Source: CAJINA01 sp964636125
Lineage (GTDB): Bacteria > Desulfobacterota > Desulfobacteria > Desulfobacterales > CAJINA01
Direction: 5' to 3'
Assembly (NCBI GenBank): GCA_964636125.1
Contig: CAZWPX010000006.1
Location: forward strand, 1-64,000
DNA: 64,000 bases
This document shows, piece by piece, positions 25,550 through 33,402 of the stretch (position 1 is its first letter; each line of letters starts with the position of its first letter). Below the pieces are notes generated by a model. That model made no database searches, was not told the DNA's origin, and saw only the letters and a list, made by a program, of their open reading frames with translations. The position numbers and the translations under genes are program-made.

Positions 25550-25574
25550 TGAAGGAAAACTTGTGTCTTGTCAG
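25550..25574 (-). promoter_or_regulatory. Promoter/operator module like that at 20647-20671
   Basis: On the minus strand CTGACA (25569-25574) is followed after 8 nt by GTTTTCCTTCA (25550-25560), aligning without gaps to the nucleotidyltransferase promoter. A partial second site CTCCTTCAA overlaps the ribosome-binding site (about 25523-25530). Confidence 0.55.
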
Positions 25575-25714
25575 TGTATTGTTTTCGATTTCGATCGGAT
25601 TAGCCATTGGCATTCACTGAAAACTACGGGCAAGGGCCATGCTTTTTCCCAACTTTGCCGGTTTGAAACCTTTAACCCAGAACCGATAACGAAGGACCGG
25701 TTTTTATCCTTTGG

Positions 25715-25930
25715 CTACTCCGCCTGTTTCATCCGGTCGTCCTGCCGGGTCTGGATCGCGCCGATGTCCATTTTCAGCTTGTCCATCTGCTCGACTTTCT
25801 TCTGGCCGCTGAGTTCTTTGACGGTGTCGTCGACCTGGTTGCGGGGTTCGCTGCCTTCGCAGCCGCTAAATGCCAGGGTGACACAGAGGGTTAGGATTAA
25901 AAGCCAATGTGTTTTAAGGCCCCTTTGCAT
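25715..25930 (-). CDS. Small lipoprotein (71 aa)
   Basis: AAAAAGGAGAACCC precedes the ATG at 25930. The N-terminus is a lipoprotein signal with lipobox FSGC (Cys near residue 24). The remaining ~47 residues are charged and predicted helical (DDTVKELSGQKKVEQMDKLKMDIGAIQTRQDDRMKQ), fitting a small periplasmic coiled coil anchored to a membrane. Transcribed separately from its neighbours. Family not recognised. Confidence 0.7.
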   Translation of the reverse strand: MQRGLKTHWLLILTLCVTLAFSGCEGSEPRNQVDDTVKELSGQKKVEQMDKLKMDIGAIQTRQDDRMKQAE

Positions 25931-25988
25931 GGGTTCTCCTTTTTAACTGAGTACAGCGTGTTCACTGATTGTTATACTATTGCGTACA

Positions 25989-26125
25989 GGGTATGGCATG
26001 CGATTGGATTCACACCCACGGGTTGAAATCTGCCGTGCGGCCTGTGATACGAGTGGCTGAGAGGTCCGCCCTGATGGTTTTTAATAAATATTAGGAGGGG
26101 ATACAAGTCAAGCAATATAAACCTG
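25989..26125. repeat. ~200-bp structured repeat element, copy 4 (internal deletion)
   Basis: Shares the GGCATGCG entry, the CGGGTTGAAA...GCCGTGCGGCCTGTGAT region and the exit TTAATAAATATTAGGAGGGG with the other copies, but lacks ~70 bp that include the first hairpin. The deletion joins GTGAT to a downstream ACGAG, where the full copies have GATGCGAG. Confidence 0.6.
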
Positions 26126-26230
26126 CTTGAGCCCGCATGTCCTATCTGGCCCGCTTTATGTTATTTCCGCCTCTTTTCATTTGCGCCGTGCTGGTATATG
26201 GTCTCAAATAAAACCATAAGGAGGCTTGCG

Positions 26231-27113
26231 ATGGGTGAATGGCACAAGACCGGATGCGTACTGTGGGCTGGAAATCCTGATTGAAGCTGGCCGCATGGTC
26301 AAGGTCAAGCCGGACAAAGCCAACCCGCGCAGCAAAGGGTATGCCTGCCGCAAAGGGCTGAATGTCCTCTACCACCAGTACCCCGCCGACCGGTTGACCG
26401 AACCGCTTAAACGGGTGGGCGAAAAATTCGAGCCCATCTCCTGGGAACAGGCCATTGCTGAAATCGCGGAAAAACTCCAGGACCTGGTCGACAACCACGG
26501 CCCCCGCTGCCTGGCTTACATGGGCGGCGGCGCCCAGGGTGGTCACATGGAGGCCGCCTTCGGCCTCGGGCTGCTGCGGGCCCTGGGCTCACAGTATTAC
26601 TACTCATCCGCCGGCCAGGAGTTCAGCGGTTCCTGGTGGGTTTTTGGACGCCTGCTGGGCAAACAGTACAATCTGGCCGTCCCCGACGAGCACGCCGCCG
26701 CCATGCTGGTGGGCTGGGGCTGGAACGGCATGCAGAGCCACCAGATGCCCCGGGCGCCCATTGTCCTGAAAGAATTCAGCAAGAATCCGGACAAACTGCT
26801 GGTGGTGGTGGATCCGCGTAAATCCGAAACGGCTGCCATTGCCGACCACCACCTGGCCGTGCGACCGGGTACCGACGCCCTCCTGGCGCGGGCCATGGTC
26901 GCCCTGATCCTGGACAAGGGCTGGCAGAATCAGGCCTACCTGGACACGCACGTGGAGGGCTGGGACCGTAGTCGGCCCTGGTTCGAAGGGTTCGATGTCC
27001 GCGCGGCGTTGGATGTGTGCGGGCTCGATTACGATACGAAAAACACCCACCGGGATCCGTTGGGAACACCGCTGCACCGCTTTGTGCCCTGCCGGGTTGA
27101 GGCCAAAAGCTGA
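26231..27113 (+). pseudogene. Molybdopterin oxidoreductase, truncated remnant
   Basis: AAGGAGG before ATG 26231 starts MGEWHKTGCVLWAGNPD and stops. The family normally reads GCVLCAQNCGLE here, so ~14 nt with two Fe-S Cys codons are gone and the frame shifts. The other frame continues as GLEILIEAGRMVKVKPDKANPRSKGYACRKG, then the molybdopterin domain (GGGAQGGHMEAAFGLGLLRALGSQYYYSSAGQEFSG, VVVDPRKSETAAIADHHLAVRPGTDALLARA). It ends after ~290 residues where complete enzymes have 600 or more. The cofactor-binding C-terminal domain and the [4Fe-4S] site are missing, so it is inactive. Confidence 0.8.
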
Positions 27114-27419
27114 ACTTTGATCTTGAATGAAAAACGAAGGTCAAAAACTATACTCGTGCAAAGACGCAGAGACGCTAAGAAGGTCAAGGGCCGACTTTTT
27201 CGGCTGCGCCGGGTGACCAATAAAACCAATTGAACAAATCAAACCAATTAGACTTGTTTCCTCGTCACGGATTTCGCTGTTGGCCCGCTTCGCGGGGGGA
27301 AACCATTAACAAATAACTTTTTACCAAAGCACTTCCCGACAGGATGCCGCTCCCACAGGGGAAGAAAGGTTTTGCCTATAGCCTCTTACCTGGTTTTACT
27401 ATTTCCCCTTGATCCTATT
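27114..27419. repeat. Mosaic repeat block
   Basis: Begins with a GAACTTTGATCTTGAATG and ACTCGTGCAAAGACGCAGAG unit, then CGGCTGCGCCGG near 27200, an AACCAATTGAACAAATCAAA tail and CCCGCTTCGCGGG near 27285. No gene. Confidence 0.65.
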
Positions 27420-28361
27420 TCAATTGTTCGGATAACGTTTGCCGTAGATCCCGGCCAGCTCATTTTCAGCAAAGTGGTAGTTCGTATTGCAGTGGTGGCA
27501 GTTGATCTCCAGGGGGAAGGGGCCGTTGTCGCGGATGTCCTTTAGATCATCCACCGGCAGCAACTGCAGCATGCTTTCAATTTTGTCGCGGTTGCAGTGG
27601 CACATGAATTCGACCCGGTAATCGCCCAGAGATTCCGGTGCGTGGCGCTCAAACGCATCCCGGACCAGCTCTTCGGCCGGCTGGCCCGCGGCAAAGCTCT
27701 CGCCGATGGACGGCAGGCCGTTCACCAGGTTCTCCAGGTCGGCCACGATGGCGTCATCCGCACCCGGCAGCACCTGCAGGAAAAGGCCGCCGGCGCCGGT
27801 GACCTGGCCGTCGGTATCAAACTTGACGCTGAGATTGAACGCCGTGGGAATCTGCTCAGACTTCAGGTAGTACCAGGCCAGGTCCCGGGCAATGGACCCG
27901 TAGTGCATCTCCACCTGGCCGGTAAAGGGCTGCTTGGCATCTTCCAGAAAGCGGGTGACACGCACAAACCCGGCCCGGAAAAAAGGGGAGAGGTTGAAAC
28001 TTTCCAGGGGTTTTTCCAGGGGAATGGGCACCTGTTTCAGGTGGCCGCGCACCTCACCAAAGGCATTGGACTCCACCTCGAGCCCTTTGATGGGACCGGA
28101 ACAGTCAATTTTCAGGGCAATGCGGTCACTGCCCTTCAGGTGGGCGGTCATCAAGCCGGCCCCGAGATAAGCATGCCCCAGGACAAGGGTTTCGAGAATC
28201 CCAAGTTCATGGTTGGCGCGCATTTCATTCACCATCCGGGTGCCGTGCAAAAGGGCCCCCCGGACCTGCCCGCCCCCCAGCAGAAATCGGTGCACCCGGT
28301 CCCGGGCGCTGGCCAGGTACTGCTCTTTGACGGTTTTTCCGTACGGTTGTTTTTTTATCAT
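27420..28361 (-). CDS. hslO: Hsp33 family redox chaperone
   Basis: Redox-regulated holdase of 313 residues; the ATG at 28361 (MIKKQPYGK) is chosen since the 22 upstream codons are poor and unlike the family. The N-terminal domain holds LGHAYLGAGLMTAHLKGSDRIALKIDCSGPIKGLEVE. The C-terminal zinc centre is CxC (MCHCNRDK) plus CxxC (INCHHCNTNYHF), all four Cys present. In known Hsp33 the zinc is lost on oxidation and the protein then binds unfolding clients in the cytoplasm. It is a single gene between repeats and the divergent HD protein. Confidence 0.92.
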   Translation of the reverse strand: MIKKQPYGKTVKEQYLASARDRVHRFLLGGGQVRGALLHGTRMVNEMRANHELGILETLVLGHAYLGAGLMTAHLKGSDRIALKIDCSGPIKGLEVESNAFGEVRGHLKQVPIPLEKPLESFNLSPFFRAGFVRVTRFLEDAKQPFTGQVEMHYGSIARDLAWYYLKSEQIPTAFNLSVKFDTDGQVTGAGGLFLQVLPGADDAIVADLENLVNGLPSIGESFAAGQPAEELVRDAFERHAPESLGDYRVEFMCHCNRDKIESMLQLLPVDDLKDIRDNGPFPLEINCHHCNTNYHFAENELAGIYGKRYPNN

Positions 28362-28595
28362 ATGCGGGGATATAGAGGACCGGGCGGTGTCTGTCAATAC
28401 CTGCCGGGCACCGGTATAATTTGACAAACCGCGGGGATTGAAGCATAGAATACAGGATAACTGTTCAGGCGAATAGACTGAATGCTGTTTGAAAAGGCTT
28501 CTTTTGATGCCGATTTGATGCAGGCCTCAAAAACTTCTGCAAACGACCACGCTCTCGATTTTTGGTTGCCTTCAGCCTGACCTTTAAGGACCCCC

Positions 28596-29756
28596 ATGAC
28601 CCTCTATGACCTGACCGAATTTTTAAGGCTCTCTTCAGCACTCAACTACAACCTGAGTGCGGCCTCACTGAACCGATATAACGTTCTGCGATTCATCCTG
28701 GGCAATAAATCCCTGCATACCGACAACCGTAAAGATAAAGAGCACAAAGCCATCACCATGGAGGCCCTGAACTACCTGTTCAGTGCTTACAGCCACAAAC
28801 GCCGACGCCTGGGGCCCATGGCGGTCCTGCACCCTTTACGGGCATCTGCGGTGTACGCCAAGGCGCCCCGGGCCATCAGCATTGTCGATCTTCTTTCAGT
28901 TTTACTGCACGATATCCTGGAGGATATCCGCCCCCAGGACTTCGACCGGCTCGAGTGGGAAAGCCTTGAAAGCATGCTGTATGCACTGCTGGGCAACCTG
29001 GACCCCAACGAGGAATGGCGCCTGATGGAACGGCTGCAGGCCCTTACCCGCTTTGAGAGCGAAACCTACTATCAGTACATTGGCCGTATGCTCGACCGGG
29101 CCGAGAACATCCCGGAACTGATCCAGATCAAACTGGCCGACCGCCTGGACAACACCCTGGACATGCGCATCGACATCCAGGATCCTATCGAAGGAATTGA
29201 TTTCTTTGAAAATCTTTTCCAGATCCTCTACGTGGAAAATTTCAAAGGCTTCATTCCCGATACCGACCATCCCCCCAGTGCCAGCCTCAACGGGGCCAAA
29301 CGGCTGTACCAGCTCTTTAAAAATGCCGTCCTGCTCTCCATGATTCGGCAAAAAAGCACCCCGCTGCAGGACGGCACCGCCCAGATTTTTTTCAAAGCAG
29401 TGAGCTCAGCCAGCCTGAAAGAGGCCCAGCGGACCTTCATCCATATCCTCAGCTACCACCACACGGACCTGAAACAGGCCCGCGCCCTGCTGCTGGATGC
29501 CATGGGTTACTGCTACGAGGGGCGGATAGACGCCATTACCCGGGTGGCCGAAGGCCAGACCCTGGACGGCCTGTTTTCAACCTATTTCGGCCCGGTATCC
29601 AGCCGCACCCGCAACGAAAAACTCGCCCTGCTCTACGACAACAAACCCCTGATGCTGGAGGCTTCAGTGGCGTTCATCGTCATCTTCCTCAGCTTCCTGA
29701 ACGACCCCGAGTTTTATGTAAAGGGGATTAGTACGGCGGGCATTGCCCCAGGTTAG
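28596..29756 (+). CDS. HD-domain protein, SpoT/MESH1-like
   Basis: A 386-residue protein with an HD phosphohydrolase pattern: HPLRASAVYA (first His), LLHDILEDI (His-Asp, with the ED that follows in ppGpp hydrolases) and KLADRLDNTLDM (last Asp). This resembles RelA/SpoT-type hydrolase domains, but no synthetase, TGS or ACT domain follows. The C-terminal ~180 residues are helical and end in a hydrophobic LEASVAFIVIFLSFLND stretch, possibly membrane-associated. It may degrade a nucleotide alarmone; substrate not known. Weak AAGGA before the start. Confidence 0.65.
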   Translation: MTLYDLTEFLRLSSALNYNLSAASLNRYNVLRFILGNKSLHTDNRKDKEHKAITMEALNYLFSAYSHKRRRLGPMAVLHPLRASAVYAKAPRAISIVDLLSVLLHDILEDIRPQDFDRLEWESLESMLYALLGNLDPNEEWRLMERLQALTRFESETYYQYIGRMLDRAENIPELIQIKLADRLDNTLDMRIDIQDPIEGIDFFENLFQILYVENFKGFIPDTDHPPSASLNGAKRLYQLFKNAVLLSMIRQKSTPLQDGTAQIFFKAVSSASLKEAQRTFIHILSYHHTDLKQARALLLDAMGYCYEGRIDAITRVAEGQTLDGLFSTYFGPVSSRTRNEKLALLYDNKPLMLEASVAFIVIFLSFLNDPEFYVKGISTAGIAPG

Positions 29757-29853
29757 AACCCCCGTTCAATAGGGGCCCTGGGCTCAATCTCTGGGTTAGC
29801 CCCGAGTTCCCAATCCTCGACATACGGCCTGTATTCCTCCGGCAGGTCAATGC
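29753..29853 (-). pseudogene. C-terminal gene remnant
   Basis: About 33 codons, LPEEYRPYVEDWELGANP...ERGF then stop at 29753, open and protein-like. The stop overlaps that of the convergent HD gene. On the upstream side the frame is cut by the mosaic hairpin CCCGTTGCGCGGG. Family not recognised; too short. Confidence 0.35.
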
Positions 29854-30051
29854 AGTTTCCCGTTGCGCGGGAGGGAACCCATTAACCCATAACCTTTAAC
29901 CAATCACCTGGCTTTATCCTTTTAACCCAAAGTCCCTTCCCAGGATGCCGCTCCCACAGTTTTCAGCCAACGCTCAGATAGCACGGCGTCAGGGATCGCA
30001 TGAAAGCGAGAACACCACCCGGGGCCAAAAGATGCCCCTTGTGACAGGGCA
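29854..30051. repeat. Mosaic repeat spacer
   Basis: CCCGTTGCGCGGG (about 29862-29874) and the tail AACCCATTAACCCATAACC, then unique-looking sequence with CCCGGGGCC. No gene. Confidence 0.55.
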
Positions 30052-30600
30052 TTAGGGAAGAACCATGGGTGCGCCCACCTCCCGCGCCGTCTCCTCCCCA
30101 TACAGAACTGCCACCAGTTTCAGGGCAAACTCCAGGGCGGTGCCGGGTCCCCGACTGGTGATGCAGGTGCCGTCGACGACGACCCGGGATACCTGGGCAC
30201 TCCCGGGATCAAGCTGGTCGAAAAAGCCCGGATGGCTGGTGGCCCGGAAGTTCTTAAGTAAACCGTGGGCCTGGAGGACAACGGCGGGTGAGGCGCAGAT
30301 CGCCCCGAAAAATCCGCCCGTATCGGCCTGTTTTTTGAGCATGGCGGTCAGGTCCGCGCAATCGCGCAGGTTCTGGGCCCCGGGTACGCCCCCGGGCAGG
30401 GCAATCAGGTCAAAAACCTCGTCTTTACATTCACCCAGCACTTTATCGGCCACGATTTTTACCCCCCGGGAGCAGGTCACCTCCCTGCCCGCCACAGAGG
30501 CCACAACCACGTTGGCGCCGGCCCGGCGCAGCACATCGATGATGCAGACCGCCTCGATTTCCTCCGTGCCTTCGGCGATGGGAACCAATATATTTTTCAT
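30052..30600 (-). CDS. DJ-1/PfpI family protein
   Basis: A 182-residue member of the DJ-1/ThiJ/PfpI superfamily, YajL/DJ-1 branch by length. The reactive Cys lies in the nucleophile elbow GAICASP near residue 103, with the partner Glu near 16 (GTEEIEAV) and a downstream His (ATSHPG). Roles in known members include protection from oxidative or electrophile damage; the deglycase claim is disputed. Good site AGGAGGTAACG before the ATG. It is transcribed divergently from the TRAP operon, with ~190 bp between. Confidence 0.88.
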   Translation of the reverse strand: MKNILVPIAEGTEEIEAVCIIDVLRRAGANVVVASVAGREVTCSRGVKIVADKVLGECKDEVFDLIALPGGVPGAQNLRDCADLTAMLKKQADTGGFFGAICASPAVVLQAHGLLKNFRATSHPGFFDQLDPGSAQVSRVVVDGTCITSRGPGTALEFALKLVAVLYGEETAREVGAPMVLP

Positions 30601-30789
30601 CGTTACCTCCTATTAGAATGCCCTATGGGCGTCAGAGCAACCTTAAAGATTTCACACGCTGCACCCATAGTCAAACTTTTGACCTCTTTTGCAGCCTCAT
30701 TTAAAAATTGAGTTGATCATTGGCCCTGCTATTTGTTAGTGTTTGATCTTGTTGTATAAATAACCCGAAACAGATACGAGGAACGTTCA

Positions 30790-31737
30790 ATGGGCGCCAC
30801 CTGTGTGCGGACAAACAGGGATTCAATGCTGGGACTCCTCCTGCTGGGGCTGATTGCTGTCTGCGGCTGCTCCGCCCGGCAGGTCGCCGTGGACCAGGTT
30901 GCGACCCTGGTGACCAGCGGGATGGCCGCCTTTGAAGCGGACGACGACATGGCGCTGCTCAAAGAGGCCTTCCCCGGCAACATCAAGCTCCTCGAAGCCC
31001 TGTTGGCCAACCAGCCGGACAATTACAAGATGCTGGTCCTGCTGGCCAGGCTTTACGGCAGCTACGCCTTCGCATTTCCGGAAACCGAGATGGCGATTGC
31101 CGCCCTGGCCGAAGATGAGGACGACACCGGTGCCGACCCCGCCACACTGCGGGCCGCAGCGGATCGGTATTACCGCAAGGGTGTCGGGTATGCCCTGCGG
31201 GCCCTGGAAAATAAATATCCCGGAATCGGCAAAGCCCTGCTGAACAAAGACCTTGCCGCCGAAAGGATCGCCGCGGTTCAGGCGGCGGAACTGCCGGCCT
31301 TATTCTGGTATGGTTTCAATTTGGGGGCCCATGTGAACCTGAACAAAAACTCGGTGCGGACACTTGCCCAGGCCCACCTGGCGGTGAAGGCCATGGACCG
31401 GGTCATTGAGCTGGATCCGGCCTTCTACCACGGAGGCGCCCACCTGTTTTTCATGGCCTGGTATGGATCCCGCTCTCCGCTGATGGGCGGCAGCCCTGCC
31501 AAAACCAAACATCACTACCAGAAAGTCCAGGCCCTAAATGCCGAAAAGCTCCTGCTGGCAGACCTCTATTACGCCCGCTTCTATCTTTACCAGGCAGACG
31601 ACCGGGCGGCCTTTGAGAAAACCCTGTCCAGGGTTATGGAGCGCCAGGGAATAGCGCCCGACCTGGGAATGCTCAATGCCGTGGCCGCGGCACGTGCCGC
31701 GGCCTATCTGGGTGCGGTTGACGAATTTTTTGATTAA
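30790..31737 (+). CDS. TatT-type TPR lipoprotein of a TRAP transporter
   Basis: First gene of a TPAT-type TRAP operon. The 315-residue protein opens with a lipoprotein signal (LGLLLLGLIAVCGC), so it should be anchored to a membrane in the periplasm. The body is alpha-helical and matches the TatT family (Tp0956 of Treponema): LLEALLANQPDNYKMLVLLARLYGSYAFAF, AHVNLNKNSVRTLAQAHLAVKAMDRVIELDP, MGGSPAKTKHHYQKV. In studied systems TatT forms trimers that bind the substrate-binding protein and are thought to pass a hydrophobic ligand. Nine bp separate it from dctP. Confidence 0.85.
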   Translation: MGATCVRTNRDSMLGLLLLGLIAVCGCSARQVAVDQVATLVTSGMAAFEADDDMALLKEAFPGNIKLLEALLANQPDNYKMLVLLARLYGSYAFAFPETEMAIAALAEDEDDTGADPATLRAAADRYYRKGVGYALRALENKYPGIGKALLNKDLAAERIAAVQAAELPALFWYGFNLGAHVNLNKNSVRTLAQAHLAVKAMDRVIELDPAFYHGGAHLFFMAWYGSRSPLMGGSPAKTKHHYQKVQALNAEKLLLADLYYARFYLYQADDRAAFEKTLSRVMERQGIAPDLGMLNAVAAARAAAYLGAVDEFFD

Positions 31738-31746
31738 GGAAAGCAT

Positions 31747-32763
31747 ATGACAAAATTAACCCGACTCTGCATGGCCCTGATCGTGCTATGCCTGCCCCTT
31801 GCCGGACCGACCTGGTCCCTGGCAAAAGCAACCACCATCAAAGTCGCCCTGGTCACCCCGGACGGCAGCACCTGGACCAACACGATTCGGGAGATGGCCC
31901 GGGAGCTGAAAAAAAAATCGGGCGGCAGCCTTAAGCTCAAGATATACGCCGGCGGGATCAAGGGAGATGAACTCGATGTCCTGCGCCAGATGCGGGCCAA
32001 CCGGATCCATGCATCCGGGTTCTCGGGGGTCGGCATGGGGGTTGTCCTGCCCCAGGTGAGGATCCTGGAAGCCCCGCTGCTGTTTAAAGACTACGCCGAG
32101 ACAGACCATGTAAAAACAGAACTGTTCGATCAGTTTTCCGCAGGTTTCGAAAAAAAGGGCTACGTGCTGCTGGGATTTGCCGAAGCCGGTTTCGTGTACT
32201 TTTTCTCCAAAAAGCCGCTCGAAGGGCCGGAGGCGCTCAAATCCGTCAAGATGTGGGCCTGGAAAGGGGACCCCGTGGCGGAAACGTTCCTGAAAACATT
32301 TGGCATCCGCACCTATCCGCTCCACCTGGCAGATGTCAACACCGGTCTTGAAACCGGCATGATCGATAGTTTTTATTCCCCCCCCCTGGCGGCGGTGGCT
32401 TTCCAGTGGACCACCCGGGTACAACACATTCTGGATTACCCCATGGTCAATTCCACCGGGGCCCTGCTCATCAACAAGCGTATGTTTTACAGGCTCTCAG
32501 CGGAAAACCAGGAGCTGCTGAAAGCGCTTTCCCGCACCTATTGTGACCGGCTGGTCGCTTTGACCCGTGAGGAAAACAAAACCGCCCTGGCAGTCCTGGC
32601 CGAGTCGGGCCTTAAGACCGACACTCCGACGGCGGACCAAATGGCGATGTTCGCTGAAAATGCCAAAAAAACCTATGCCAGGAACATCCCGGGCCTCTAC
32701 TCCCAGGCCCTGTTCGATCAGGTGAAGGGGATCTTAAATGAGTTTCGGTCAGGGAAACAATAG
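31747..32763 (+). CDS. dctP: TRAP transporter substrate-binding protein (DctP, TPAT type)
   Basis: A 338-residue periplasmic binding protein with a Sec signal peptide (to about WSLAKA). DctP-family features: TTIKVALVTPDGSTWTNTIREMARELKKKSGGSLKLKIYAGG, QVRILEAPLLFKDYAE, the ligand-region MIDSFYSPPLAAVAFQW and an INKRMFYRLSAENQELLKALS helix. It is paired with TatT upstream and the two permeases downstream. The ligand is unknown; TPAT systems are suspected to carry hydrophobic or lipid-like acids rather than C4 dicarboxylates. Confidence 0.88.
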   Translation: MTKLTRLCMALIVLCLPLAGPTWSLAKATTIKVALVTPDGSTWTNTIREMARELKKKSGGSLKLKIYAGGIKGDELDVLRQMRANRIHASGFSGVGMGVVLPQVRILEAPLLFKDYAETDHVKTELFDQFSAGFEKKGYVLLGFAEAGFVYFFSKKPLEGPEALKSVKMWAWKGDPVAETFLKTFGIRTYPLHLADVNTGLETGMIDSFYSPPLAAVAFQWTTRVQHILDYPMVNSTGALLINKRMFYRLSAENQELLKALSRTYCDRLVALTREENKTALAVLAESGLKTDTPTADQMAMFAENAKKTYARNIPGLYSQALFDQVKGILNEFRSGKQ

Positions 32764-32910
32764 GGGAAAATCAAGACCCGAACATCCAACATCCAACATC
32801 CAACACTGAACATTGAACTTTGAATGAAAAGCGCAGGGCAAAGGCGGTACTCGCGCAGGCGCCAAGGCTCAGAGAAATTCGAAAACGGAACCTTATCTGT
32901 GGATAGAAAA
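32764..32910. repeat. Interspersed repeat inside the TRAP operon
   Basis: Between dctP and dctQ: ATCCAACATCCAACATCCAA, then GAACATTGAACTTTGAATG and ACTCGCGCAGGCGCCAAGG. The last two parts match the unit seen at 27114-27190. It widens the gap between co-transcribed genes to ~150 bp. Confidence 0.65.
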
Positions 32911-33402
32911 ATGATCATCCTGCGAAAAATAGATGCCGGGCTGGCGGCAGCGGAAAAGATCATCGCGGTGGCCCTGTTTGCGGCCCTGGCCGGGTCCATT
33001 GTAATTAATATCGTCGCCCGTAACCTTTTCCAGACCTCTTTTCAATTTCTACTTGAAATCGGCCCCGCCCTGGTCCTCTGGCTGGCCCTGGTCGGCTCCA
33101 CCCTGGCCCTGCGTGAAAACCGCCACATCCGGATCGAACTGGTCCTGCGGTTTTGCCCCCGGTGGTTCGTGCGCCTGGCCGAACGGTTGTGTGCTCTTTT
33201 CGGCATGGCGATTATGGCCCTTCTGGGGTACAGTTCGTTTGAATTCGTGGCCAACGAGGTGGCTATTTTCGGTACAAAGGGCTGGCTGGCCGCCGTCTTC
33301 CCACTTTTTTTCGCCCTCGCCTTTTTCAGGTTTTTTACCCGGGTTGCGGCGCCCGATGACAACCCCGGGCAAAGGGTGTCCGCCGGAGCCATGCAACCAT
33401 GA
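32911..33402 (+). CDS. dctQ: TRAP transporter small permease (DctQ)
   Basis: A 163-residue inner-membrane subunit with about four membrane helices, DctQ family: IVINIVARNLFQTSF, LALVGSTLALRENRHIRIE near residues 70-90, then two more hydrophobic segments. The ATG at 32911 (MIILRKIDAG) is preferred because the upstream 29 codons lie in a repeat. Its stop overlaps the dctM start as ATGA, so the two are translationally coupled. Confidence 0.85.
   Translation: MIILRKIDAGLAAAEKIIAVALFAALAGSIVINIVARNLFQTSFQFLLEIGPALVLWLALVGSTLALRENRHIRIELVLRFCPRWFVRLAERLCALFGMAIMALLGYSSFEFVANEVAIFGTKGWLAAVFPLFFALAFFRFFTRVAAPDDNPGQRVSAGAMQP

Noticed and set aside
26226..26290. Plus-strand start at 26226 for an intact oxidoreductase
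   Set aside because: The family's own start (MGEWHKTGC at 26231, with AAGGAGG) is in another frame that stops at once; the long ORF is the downstream part after a deletion.
27597..28424. 275-codon plus-strand ORF antisense to hslO
   Set aside because: Shadow of the Hsp33 coding region.
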